The notes beneath the pieces are model-generated. The model did not search any database and was not told the DNA's origin. It saw only the letters and a program-made list of their open reading frames with translations. 64,000 bases of DNA from UBA1444 sp964521625. Its GTDB lineage: Bacteria; Bacillota; Negativicutes; UBA1444. Position numbers and translations under genes: made by a program. Where the stretch lies: NCBI GenBank assembly GCA_964521625.1, contig CAZFSM010000010.1, positions 68,979 to 132,978 on the forward strand. The letters are read 5' to 3'. This document shows, piece by piece, positions 49,684-57,400 of the stretch. The first letter of the stretch is position 1. Every line of letters begins with the position of its first letter.

Positions 49684-49968
49684 CTATTCTATGCCAGCCA
49701 CATATTTCTCCACATCTCGGCGGGACGGTTTGTCAGGCCTGTGTATCGCATGACTGTTCATATCGTTGAGAATTCTGATTTGCATTTTTTCGCCGCGGCT
49801 GCAGCGATTTCGCGAGAGAAAGCCGGCCCGGCAGCCGGAAAAAGTTTGCCCATAAGACATGCAAATCGGCAGATTGTGACAATCGTATTTGTAAACTTCA
49901 CGACCTTCGCTATTGGTTTCCAGATCGTCATTCAGTGATGGACTGAGAACCGGGTTCAGGTACTCCAT
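49684..49968 (-). CDS. Small Cys-containing protein of unknown function
   Basis: 94 residues from the ATG at 49968, about ten bases after AGGAG. Four Cys (YDCHNLPICMS, SGCRAG, RNRCSRG) and a basic C-terminal half; no signal peptide or helix. It is divergent from the rubrerythrin gene, and a perfect palindrome lies between them. Not recognised. The ribosome binding site and the gap it would fill support it being real, but a chance frame is possible. Confidence 0.45.
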   Translation of the reverse strand: MEYLNPVLSPSLNDDLETNSEGREVYKYDCHNLPICMSYGQTFSGCRAGFLSRNRCSRGEKMQIRILNDMNSHAIHRPDKPSRRDVEKYVAGIE

Positions 49969-50000
49969 CAGAATCACTCTCCTATCGAAGGGTGGGGGAA

Positions 50001-50014
50001 ACTAGTATACTAGT
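50001..50014. promoter_or_regulatory. Perfect palindrome in divergent region before rubrerythrin
   Basis: ACTAGTATACTAGT is an exact 14-bp palindrome in the 176-base gap between the small Cys protein and the rubrerythrin gene. It is placed where an operator for both directions would be expected. It does not match the PerR box. Regulator unknown. Confidence 0.45.
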
Positions 50015-50144
50015 ATGGTATATAGCATAGAATGCTTTTCCACAAAACCTGTGATATTCCTGCAAAAAACAATTATGCGAAGGATTCTGATGCTCCGGCG
50101 GAGAAGACGTTAATATAAACAAATAATAAGTAAGGAGTGATTTT

Positions 50145-50729
50145 ATGAAATCATTGCACGGCACTAAAACCGCAGAGAACCTGATGAAGGCTTTTGCCGG
50201 CGAATCACAGGCGCGAACCCGTTATACGTATTATGCGTCGATCGCGAAAAAAGAGAACCTGATCCAAATCTCCAATATTTTTCTGGAAACGGCCGAGAAC
50301 GAAAAAGAACATGCCAAACGCTTCTTTAAGTTCCTTGTCACTAGCCTGAACGAGACAATGGTCGAAATTACAGCCTCTTATCCGGTCGCCATGGGCGATA
50401 CCAAATGCAACCTGAAAGCGGCTGCCGATGGTGAAAAGGAAGAATGGGTTGATCTCTATCCAGCATTTGCCGACGTTGCGGCAAGCGAAGGCTTCCCCGA
50501 AATCGCTCAGGCTTTCCGCAAGATTGCCGAAGTCGAGCAGCACCATGAAGCACGCTATCGCAAACTACATGCAAACTTGATCAACGGCGAAGTTTTCAAA
50601 AAACCGACGGAAGTCGAGTGGAAATGTGAAAACTGCGGCTATATTCACAAAGGGGAGGCGGCACCGAACCTTTGCCCAACCTGTCTCCATCCCCAAGGTT
50701 ATTTCGAGCTGTTGGCTGATAACTTTTAA
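50145..50729 (+). CDS. Rubrerythrin
   Basis: 194 residues behind TAAGGAGTG. Ferritin-like diiron four-helix bundle (residues about 1-145) with the Glu/His ligand motifs FAGESQARTRYTYYA, ENEKEHAKRFF and EVEQHHEARYRKL, then a rubredoxin-like C-terminal domain CENCGYIHKG with CPTCLHPQGYFE. Reduces hydrogen peroxide in the cytoplasm of anaerobes, taking electrons from rubredoxin. Terminated by a strong hairpin. Confidence 0.95.
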   Translation: MKSLHGTKTAENLMKAFAGESQARTRYTYYASIAKKENLIQISNIFLETAENEKEHAKRFFKFLVTSLNETMVEITASYPVAMGDTKCNLKAAADGEKEEWVDLYPAFADVAASEGFPEIAQAFRKIAEVEQHHEARYRKLHANLINGEVFKKPTEVEWKCENCGYIHKGEAAPNLCPTCLHPQGYFELLADNF

Positions 50730-50746
50730 TTTGTTCTGACAGTGCA

Positions 50747-50790
50747 AAAGAGGCAACAATTGACTGTTTAGTCGGTGTTGCCTCTTTTTT
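50747..50790. terminator. Bidirectional terminator
   Basis: 13-bp stem (50747-50759 with 50776-50788) starting AAAA and ending TTTT plus two more T, between rubrerythrin and the convergent GGDEF-EAL gene. Confidence 0.8.
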
Positions 50791-50795
50791 CATGA

Positions 50796-53438
50796 CTATC
50801 TATTCTGGGCGATCAATAGCGCTTGATCATACGGTAATGGCTTGCTGAACAGAAACCCCTGATAATAGTCGCAGTCGCCATTGGCGAGCGCGTCGCTTTG
50901 CGCCATAGTTTCTACCCCTTCCGCCACAACATCGTAGCCAAAGTGGTGGGCGATGCGAATCAGGTTATGGATCATGAATTGCGAATTTGTAGCAGTTGCA
51001 GTCCCAAGGCCTTCGACAAAGCCTTTATCTAATTTTAATACGCTAATTGGTAGCTGTTGCAGATAGGTCAACGAAGAAAAACCGGTGCCGAAATCATCAA
51101 GTGAGATGCCGATGCCCATCTGTCGTAGTTCGCTAAGGCGCTGCACGCCGGTTTTAACATCATGCATCAGTAAACTTTCGGTGATTTCCAGCTGGAGTTT
51201 TCCTGCTGGCAGCCGTGTTTTCTGAAGTGTAGCCCGGACCATGCCTATGAAATCATCATGTAGCAATTGGCGGACCGAAACATTTACCGAGATTTTGGGA
51301 TAGCCTTGCTCAGGGTGTTCGGCAGCAATAGCGAAAAGACAAGCTTCGCGCAGGACCCAGGCGCCGATGGCGATAATGCTGTCACTTTCCTCTGCCACGG
51401 GAATAAACTCAGACGGGGATACAAAGCCCAGTTTTGGGCTGTTCCAACGCAGTAAAGCTTCGAATCCATACACTGTTGGTCCGGTTGGTGAGAGTCGATA
51501 AATCGGCTGAAAAACCAGACTGAGGTGCTGGTCGACTAAAGCCCGTTTGAGCCCTTCGACCAAAGCGTGGCGACGTTGAACCGGTTCCAGCATGCTGTCG
51601 TCATAGCAAAGGCATTGTTGCTTGCCTGAACGCTTGGCCTGGTTTAACGCCAGATCAGCTTTGCGCAGCAAGCTTTCCAAAAGTTTGCCGTGATCGGGGT
51701 AAAAGGCCATGCCGCCACTGACCTGGATCATGAAAGAGCCGGCTGCCGTGTCAAAAAGCTGATCAGTAAGGTATAGTCGGGACAAAATATTGGCAGCGCT
51801 TCCGTTCGTATCTGATAAACAAATCAAAAATTCGTCGCCGCCCTGACGGGCAATAATCGCATCCTTGCCCAAAGCCGTATGCAAATATTGCCCGAAGGCA
51901 CGCAAAATTTCGTCGCCAGTCGTTTGACCATGCACGTCATTAATTAGTTTGAAATCATCAAAATCCAACAGCACTATCAATATTTTCTCGTTGATTGATG
52001 TATTGAGCATTGAGGTGACTTCTTTTTGGAAGCCGCGGCGATTGAACAGGCCGGTCAGGTGATCGTGATAGGCCAGATGTTCAATTTCCATTTCACGGTT
52101 TTTGATATCGGAGATGTTGGTCAATGCGCCAATCAATCGAAGTGGGGTTCCGCTACTATCACGCACAACCCTGCCCCGGGCCAGCACCCAGATATAGTCG
52201 CCGGACAGCGCGCGAATGCGATACTCCTTGGCGTAAGAATCTTGGTGGGGATTCAGGTTGGCCCCGACCGGACCAGCTTGACTGGCGAAATCATCCGGGT
52301 GTACCAGCGCGACAAAATCCTCGAGTTTTGATACATCGGGAATTTTTAGGTTTTTACCCCAGTTTGGCGGTACTATGTAACGGTTGGTTTGCAGATCAAG
52401 ATCAAAAATAGCATTTTCTGCAGCCTCAATGGCGAATTCAAAGCGATTTTCGCTCAATAGCAGGGCCTGTTCTTTTTGCTTAAGCTCTTCAACCTGCGTT
52501 TCCAGATCTTGTTCCGTGGCAGCGATTTGAGAATATAGCGCTCTAATTTCGTCGTTATTCGCATGCAATTCTTCATTGGATTGGGTCAGCGCTTCGATCG
52601 ATTCCGCCAGGTTGATGCGCATCCGGTTAATGTTTTCCGCCAAGTTGGCAATTTCGTCATGGGTGCTGATCTTTACAGGCGTGTTAAAGTTTCCGGCAGC
52701 AATTTCCTGGACACGAACAACTATTTCGTTGATAGGCTCAGCCATTTTTCTGCCGATCCAAAGTGCGGTTAAGCAGGAAGCAAGCAGACAAGCCATACTG
52801 ATCGCCAGGCCTACAGCAATGTTTTTCTGTAAATTTTGGCGATTTTCCGCTTCTCTTTCCGCAAGTAGCGTTTCGATGTCATCCGTCCAGTTTCCAGTAC
52901 CGATAATCCATTGATAAGGCTCGAACAAAAGCGAATAACTGCGTTTGCCAACGGCTTCTATCTGATTCGGTTTGGGAAAGAAATAGTCGCTGAAGCCGCC
53001 GCCGGGCTTTATTCCATTGCGGATAATTTCCTGAATCAGTTTTTTGCCGGTAGGGTCAACATCGTGATAGCGGTTTTGCCCTTCGGTGCTGCGTCCCAAC
53101 AGAACAACGTTAGTGCCGTCTATAGTGTCAATCCAAAAATAATTGTCACCATCAAAGCGTAGATTGCGAATCAAGTCCGCAGCGCGTTTTTTTGCTTCAA
53201 CTTCTGACAGCAAACCGGTCTGTTGTTGGCGGAAAGTATCGGCGACCAGGCTGTGCGCCGTTTCCACCTGGGATTTGATGCGGATATCAAACAAGGCGTA
53301 TAATGTGTTGCGATACTCCTGCAAATCAGCTTCGTTGTTACGCATTGTCGCATAAATATTAAAGGCGGACAATAACGCCAGTGAGCCAAAGCTAATTGCG
53401 ACCAAAACCAAAACCAGTTTGTACTTAAAACTAAACAT
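50796..53438 (-). CDS. Cache-HAMP-PAS-GGDEF-EAL sensor protein
   Basis: 880 residues. N-terminal helix (VLVLVAISFGSLALLSAF), periplasmic Cache-type domain with FDGDNYFWIDTIDG and EPYQWIIGTGNWTDDIE, second helix near 205-228, HAMP and coiled coil (about 230-340), PAS at about 345-460, GGDEF at about 465-620 (DHLTGLFNRRGF, RQGGDEFLICL; no RxxD site), EAL at about 640-875. EAL residues for catalysis are all visible: FEALLRW, NVSVRQL, ITESLLM, LDDFGTGFSSL, LKLDKGFV, EGVET. It probably degrades c-di-GMP in response to a small periplasmic ligand, although both activities are possible. Start ATG at 53438 after GAGG. Confidence 0.9.
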   Translation of the reverse strand: MFSFKYKLVLVLVAISFGSLALLSAFNIYATMRNNEADLQEYRNTLYALFDIRIKSQVETAHSLVADTFRQQQTGLLSEVEAKKRAADLIRNLRFDGDNYFWIDTIDGTNVVLLGRSTEGQNRYHDVDPTGKKLIQEIIRNGIKPGGGFSDYFFPKPNQIEAVGKRSYSLLFEPYQWIIGTGNWTDDIETLLAEREAENRQNLQKNIAVGLAISMACLLASCLTALWIGRKMAEPINEIVVRVQEIAAGNFNTPVKISTHDEIANLAENINRMRINLAESIEALTQSNEELHANNDEIRALYSQIAATEQDLETQVEELKQKEQALLLSENRFEFAIEAAENAIFDLDLQTNRYIVPPNWGKNLKIPDVSKLEDFVALVHPDDFASQAGPVGANLNPHQDSYAKEYRIRALSGDYIWVLARGRVVRDSSGTPLRLIGALTNISDIKNREMEIEHLAYHDHLTGLFNRRGFQKEVTSMLNTSINEKILIVLLDFDDFKLINDVHGQTTGDEILRAFGQYLHTALGKDAIIARQGGDEFLICLSDTNGSAANILSRLYLTDQLFDTAAGSFMIQVSGGMAFYPDHGKLLESLLRKADLALNQAKRSGKQQCLCYDDSMLEPVQRRHALVEGLKRALVDQHLSLVFQPIYRLSPTGPTVYGFEALLRWNSPKLGFVSPSEFIPVAEESDSIIAIGAWVLREACLFAIAAEHPEQGYPKISVNVSVRQLLHDDFIGMVRATLQKTRLPAGKLQLEITESLLMHDVKTGVQRLSELRQMGIGISLDDFGTGFSSLTYLQQLPISVLKLDKGFVEGLGTATATNSQFMIHNLIRIAHHFGYDVVAEGVETMAQSDALANGDCDYYQGFLFSKPLPYDQALLIAQNR

Positions 53439-53724
53439 CAATGCCTCAACAATTATTATTCATTATGCTGATGATGCAATAATTCCGCTTGCGACAGTAA
53501 AAATCCTGCCAATAAACGGATTATTTCGCCAATTATGCCATTGTTTGACGATGCGTGTTGTTTTCCCTTGACATCGGCAGATAATTCGATAAAACTACCA
53601 GCTGAAGTAATAACAACTCCCTGATAGACTGCACTGCCATATTCGATTGCTAGCCAGGCAGGAATTGTCTATTTAAAATAGAAGAATAATAACGGCAAAA
53701 ATGTTTTGGAAGAGAGGGAGTGTC

Positions 53725-54156
53725 ATGCGTTTAACCCGTGTATGCATGTTGTTGGTTTTCATTGTTGGATTGTCCTGTCTGCCAGTATCGGCGGCTTCAT
53801 TTGGCTCAAATACAATCACCATATCGGTCGAAGACTCGTTTTGGCAAAAATATCATTTTGCCAACTCCAATGCGGTTGGCGCTGATGTTGAGAAGGTATA
53901 TAAAGTAAAAAAGGTTGAAGTGAAATTATTGGCGGGAGAACGGGAGTTCGGTTCCCACACTTTTACGCCGGAAGACAGTGCCCCGCGTAAATTTTCGTTG
54001 TTGCACGGAGTATCGCCGGCCCTGACAATCCGAATCAAGGCTTCGGCGGTGGAAAACGTGATCTGGATCAGCAGTCACCCCTACAAATACACTGGCGATG
54101 ACATTGTAATCAAGGCGATTCCGACTTCGGTAACGCTCAATTATCCTGGAATATAA
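53725..54156 (+). CDS. Secreted protein of unknown function
   Basis: 143 residues from the ATG at 53725 behind GAGAGGGAG. Signal peptide (MLLVFIVGLSCLPVSAAS) and a beta-rich mature part (TITISVEDSFWQKYHF, KVYKVKKVEVKLLAGEREFG, LTIRIKASAVENVIW). No cysteine in the mature protein and no anchor. It lies before the c-di-GMP riboswitch on the same strand but is probably a separate transcript. Family not recognised. Confidence 0.65.
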   Translation: MRLTRVCMLLVFIVGLSCLPVSAASFGSNTITISVEDSFWQKYHFANSNAVGADVEKVYKVKKVEVKLLAGEREFGSHTFTPEDSAPRKFSLLHGVSPALTIRIKASAVENVIWISSHPYKYTGDDIVIKAIPTSVTLNYPGI

Positions 54157-54275
54157 ATGTGGTTTTGCCGGCAGACGATAATGATAAATAAAAATTTCAC
54201 ACAGGAAGCTATTGTTTTTCGCAAAAATATAGTAGAATGATATTCAAATGATATTCTAAGAAATAATATAATATT

Positions 54276-54354
54276 GAGCAAACTCGCCGAAAGGCGGGGA
54301 CGCAAAGCCATGGGTCTAATAGCGTGAAAACGCTTATGATTGCCAGGTTGCCAG
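54276..54354 (+). ncRNA. Cyclic-di-GMP-I (GEMM-I) riboswitch aptamer
   Basis: The conserved GEMM-I core is present: GCAAACTCGCC, GAAA tetraloop, GGCGGGGACGCAAAGCCA, GGGTCTAA, a second hairpin AGCG-TGAAAA-CGCT, and the closing CCAGGTTGCC that pairs with GCAAAC. The GACGCAAAGCC block is diagnostic for the ligand pocket. It stands upstream of the FliL-like gene, with a terminator and a competing pairing in between, so it controls transcription read-through. Confidence 0.9.
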
Positions 54355-54357
54355 CAA

Positions 54358-54438
54358 TGACGGATTGATTTGTAAGCAAATCAATCGCAGTTGTCGATGT
54401 TTGATGGTGACCGGCGCAATCCGGTCATTTTTATTTTG
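54358..54438 (+). promoter_or_regulatory. Riboswitch expression platform with terminator
   Basis: A 10-bp hairpin (54363-54372 with 54377-54386) and a terminator (TGACCGG 54408-54414 with CCGGTCA 54421-54427, then TTTTTATTTT) can form together. Alternatively TGACGGATTG (54358-54367) can pair with CAATCCGGTCA (54417-54427, one bulged G), which disrupts both. This is a classical terminator/antiterminator pair. Which state c-di-GMP favours cannot be read directly. Confidence 0.75.
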
Positions 54439-54456
54439 CCGAATGGAGGGTGAGAC

Positions 54457-54945
54457 ATGATTAAGTATATTGTGGGGCTTGTTTTGGCAGTAGTGGTTAC
54501 GGTTGCCATTTCGGTGGCAGTGGCGATTCCGATTGCGAAACAGAATGCAGCGATAGCTGCGGCAGCGCCAGCCGCTCGTGAAGCCGGCTATATGTTCAGT
54601 TTAACCGATAATGATAAATGCAAATATCTTACAACGACATTGGCTGATGGAAAGACGGTACGTCTGCAATTGGTTCTCGAGTTAGATGCTTCGCTGGCGC
54701 CCAAGGATCAGAAAAATCCGGACCGCAAAATGCTGGTTTTGCAGGATACGCTGTTGCGGGCACTGCGCGAACTAAAGAGCAGCGACTTGGCAGCCGGGAA
54801 TCAAGAAGTTTTTAAACGACGGATTAGCGATGTCGCTGGCAAAGTGTTGGGGCGACATGCGGTTTTGGGTGTGTATGTTATTGGAGCAACAGTGGAAATG
54901 AGTGGGTTGGACTTTACTCTTGCGGCAACGAGGCGGGAAGTATAA
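54457..54945 (+). CDS. FliL-like membrane protein under riboswitch control
   Basis: 162 residues behind GGAGGGTGAGAC. One N-terminal transmembrane helix (VGLVLAVVVTVAISVAVAIP), an Ala-rich linker, and a domain with the FliL pattern: a short strand, CKYLTTTLADGKTVRLQLVL, then LVLQDTLLRALRELKSSDLA and a closing strand VLGVYVIGATVEMS. FliL proteins sit by the flagellar stator. No flagellar gene is adjacent, so this is an orphan copy regulated by c-di-GMP. A GC-rich hairpin with TTTCTTTTT follows near 54976-55010. Confidence 0.65.
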   Translation: MIKYIVGLVLAVVVTVAISVAVAIPIAKQNAAIAAAAPAAREAGYMFSLTDNDKCKYLTTTLADGKTVRLQLVLELDASLAPKDQKNPDRKMLVLQDTLLRALRELKSSDLAAGNQEVFKRRISDVAGKVLGRHAVLGVYVIGATVEMSGLDFTLAATRREV

Positions 54946-54975
54946 GCTTGAAACTGCTCATGCGTATAATTGTGG

Positions 54976-55010
54976 CAAAGAGGGCTCCGGGGACGGGCCC
55001 TTTCTTTTTG
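54976..55010 (+). terminator. Terminator after FliL-like gene
   Basis: AGGGCTCC with GGGCCC stem (one bulge), followed by TTTCTTTTTG. Confidence 0.55.
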
Positions 55011-55108
55011 TTACACTGCTGGTTTAATCTGGCAGGATTTTTTACAACAGCCGAGGAAGTTTAATACAATCTAAAAGTGCTTCTGCCGAAAATTGGGAGG
55101 TTTGACAA

Positions 55109-56275
55109 ATGAATGATTTTTTATTTCGTATGCCAACAAAAGTGATGTTTGGCGTCGGTGCGGTAAAAAAAGTACCCGCCTTGTGCAAAGAACTGGGCTT
55201 TTCCAGGGTGTTTGTAGTTACCGGGAGCACGTCGACCCGAAAATCAATGCATCTGCAGGAAATGCTTGCCGCGATGGATGCATTGGAAATTAAGACGCAG
55301 CTCTTTTCCGATGTGGAAGCAGATCCAAGTATTGAGACCGTGGACCGGGGCGCAGCGGCTATGAGCGAGTTCGGCGCGGATGCGGTGATTGCCTTTGGCG
55401 GAGGCAGTCCGATGGATGCGGCAAAATCGATGTCAATGGTCAGCGCCAACGGCGGCTCAATTGCCGATTATATGCGGGCGAAAAAGACGTTTGGCAAGCG
55501 TGGGGCGCCATTAATCTGTATTCCGACAACTGCCGGTACTGGTAGTGAGGTTACTGCTTCGGCGGTGACCACGGATAAGGCAACCAAAGAAAAAATCGGC
55601 ATCGGCCACGATTTTCAAATGCCGGCCTATGCGATCATTGACCCGGTGATACAGGTGAGCATGCCCCCGTCGGTCACGGCGGCGACCGGCATGGATGCTT
55701 TGACGCATGCCATTGAAGCGTATGTTGCACTGAAAGCGAATCCGATCAGTGATGGGCTGGCGCTGACGGCGATACGGATGATTGCAGAAAATCTGCGGTT
55801 GGCCTGCGCCAATGGCGAAGACTTGACCGCAAGGAGAAACATGGCCATGGCCAGCCTGATTGCCGGCATGTCTTTTACTAATGCCGGACTGGGCGCCGTG
55901 CACGGTATCGCACATCCTGTAGGTGCGCAGTTCGGAATTTCCCATGGCGCAGCCAACGGCATTATCTTGCCGTATGTCATGGAGTATTGCCTGATGGCGA
56001 ACTATCCCAAATTCCGTGAAATTGCAATTGCGATGGGCGAGGATGTCGCGGGACTGACAACGCGGGATGCAGCATTTTATGCCGTAGGCGCCGTGGAAGA
56101 ACTAAAACTGGATATTGGCCTTCCGGCTACACTGGCCGAGGTCGGTGTTCCGGGCGAAGCAGTCGACGCGATTGTCAAAGATGCAGTGACGTTTCGTCTG
56201 CTGCCCAATAGTCCGCGGCGACTGAACGCAGATGATCTGAAAATTATTGTCTCTCGCGCGTTAGGCATAGAGTAA
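55109..56275 (+). CDS. Iron-containing alcohol dehydrogenase
   Basis: 388 residues behind TGGGAGG. N-terminal nucleotide domain with AFGGGSPMDAAKSM and PTTAGTGSEVTASAV; metal ligands in MDALTHAIEAYV (Asp and His) and GAVHGIAHPVGAQFGISHGAANG (two His). Class III Fe-ADH; substrates range from ethanol and butanol to 1,3-propanediol and lactaldehyde. No cofactor or pathway gene lies adjacent, so the alcohol is unknown. Complete length. Confidence 0.92.
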   Translation: MNDFLFRMPTKVMFGVGAVKKVPALCKELGFSRVFVVTGSTSTRKSMHLQEMLAAMDALEIKTQLFSDVEADPSIETVDRGAAAMSEFGADAVIAFGGGSPMDAAKSMSMVSANGGSIADYMRAKKTFGKRGAPLICIPTTAGTGSEVTASAVTTDKATKEKIGIGHDFQMPAYAIIDPVIQVSMPPSVTAATGMDALTHAIEAYVALKANPISDGLALTAIRMIAENLRLACANGEDLTARRNMAMASLIAGMSFTNAGLGAVHGIAHPVGAQFGISHGAANGIILPYVMEYCLMANYPKFREIAIAMGEDVAGLTTRDAAFYAVGAVEELKLDIGLPATLAEVGVPGEAVDAIVKDAVTFRLLPNSPRRLNADDLKIIVSRALGIE

Positions 56276-56327
56276 AAAAGGACTTGGGGCATGTAGCGAC
56301 GAATAACTCTGCTGGAGGGATGCAAAT

Positions 56328-56534
56328 ATGCGTATTGTTGAACAATCATTTATTGCGACGGACCGGATGACTGCCGTCAAAACCGATTACCCGGCCGAGA
56401 CCTTGTTTCAGGTTTTTGTGAAGGGCAAGTTGCAATACCGACCTTCTTATTTAATAGAGGAAGGCAGCATTGTATTCGGGTTTGATTGCCTGCAGGCCGG
56501 CGACATTGTGCAGATTTTCTATCTGTTGCCGTAA
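56328..56534 (+). CDS. Small conserved-looking protein
   Basis: 68 residues with TGGAGGG eight bases before the ATG. Compact alpha/beta pattern (LFQVFVKGKLQYRPSYLIEE, GSIVFGFDCLQAGDIVQIFY) without signal peptide or cysteine pairs (one Cys). Lies in line with the Fe-ADH gene, 52 bases later, and before a very stable hairpin. Function unknown. Confidence 0.55.
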   Translation: MRIVEQSFIATDRMTAVKTDYPAETLFQVFVKGKLQYRPSYLIEEGSIVFGFDCLQAGDIVQIFYLLP

Positions 56535-56544
56535 GTTTTCATGT

Positions 56545-56590
56545 GTATAATGTAAGAACCCGGCATTGCTGCCGGGTTCTTACATTATAC
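56545..56590. terminator. Very long perfect hairpin
   Basis: A perfect 21-bp stem (56545-56565 with 56570-56590) with loop TTGC. It ends the small gene's transcript in the plus direction; T-rich sequence (CTGTTTTTATC) follows about ten bases later. Confidence 0.6.
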
Positions 56591-56637
56591 ATTGGCTGTT
56601 TTTATCACGATACGACAAACGACAGGGGGACATAATC

Positions 56638-57393
56638 ATGAAAAAAACGGCGAAAGGTTTGTTGCTGGGAATTATCCTGGCGATCATGGCCTGTGGGCCA
56701 GTCTTTGCGGCGCAGGCGGAATGGCGTGATTCCGACTATAATTTTGGCGCGCCCAAGTTCGTGCTACTGGCGGATGCCAAGTTTGCCTACGAAGGGTATG
56801 ACACCAGCGGCCGGAATAAATTCAACCGTTTTCCGTATGCAGCAGATAAAATCCAGGATATGTTGCGAGGCAAAATACAGGGACTATCCCGACAACGGGT
56901 GGTAAATCTGGACTACGTCATCAAGCAGATAAAAGCCGATCCTGCCGTGACTGAACCGGTCGATCCTCAGGCGCCAGGTTTTGCTGCTCTGTTGCAACGC
57001 GAACTCGGCAAACATGTTGATTTGGTTCTGTATCTGGATGTGCGGGATTATGGTTGGTTTTATGAATGGCACGAGGCTTTTATGAAGACAGAGTCCTATA
57101 CCGAACGCATCTCTTATAAACGCAAACATTCCGATGGGACCGAGTCGGAAGGTTGGACTGATATTCCGCGCACCCGTGTCGTATATGTTCCGGCCGGTTA
57201 TTATGTTTCCGACTGCGCAGAATTGGCGCTTCGCTTGTATGATGCCAAAGCTGGCAAAGATGTCTGGAAATATTCCGACGCCCGCAACCGCAAATCGCCG
57301 CCGATTAGCAACGGCTATGATCCGTCCGGGCCGGAATCGATGATGAAACGAATTTTTGACGAGGCATTCAAGCGGCTGCCGTTAGCCCAATAA
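56638..57393 (+). CDS. Secreted protein of unknown function
   Basis: 251 residues from the ATG at 56638 behind CAGGGGGAC. Signal peptide LLLGIILAIMACGPVFAA. The mature alpha/beta domain starts FVLLADAKFAYEGYD, with a central hydrophobic strand LGKHVDLVLYLDVRDYG, and ends with LALRLYDAKAGKDVWKYSDA. That last pattern (organised like DUF4136/GNA1162 proteins) is seen also in the smaller protein at 10.5 kb. A periplasmic location is likely. Function unknown. Confidence 0.7.
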   Translation: MKKTAKGLLLGIILAIMACGPVFAAQAEWRDSDYNFGAPKFVLLADAKFAYEGYDTSGRNKFNRFPYAADKIQDMLRGKIQGLSRQRVVNLDYVIKQIKADPAVTEPVDPQAPGFAALLQRELGKHVDLVLYLDVRDYGWFYEWHEAFMKTESYTERISYKRKHSDGTESEGWTDIPRTRVVYVPAGYYVSDCAELALRLYDAKAGKDVWKYSDARNRKSPPISNGYDPSGPESMMKRIFDEAFKRLPLAQ

Positions 57394-57400
57394 GTTTTGA

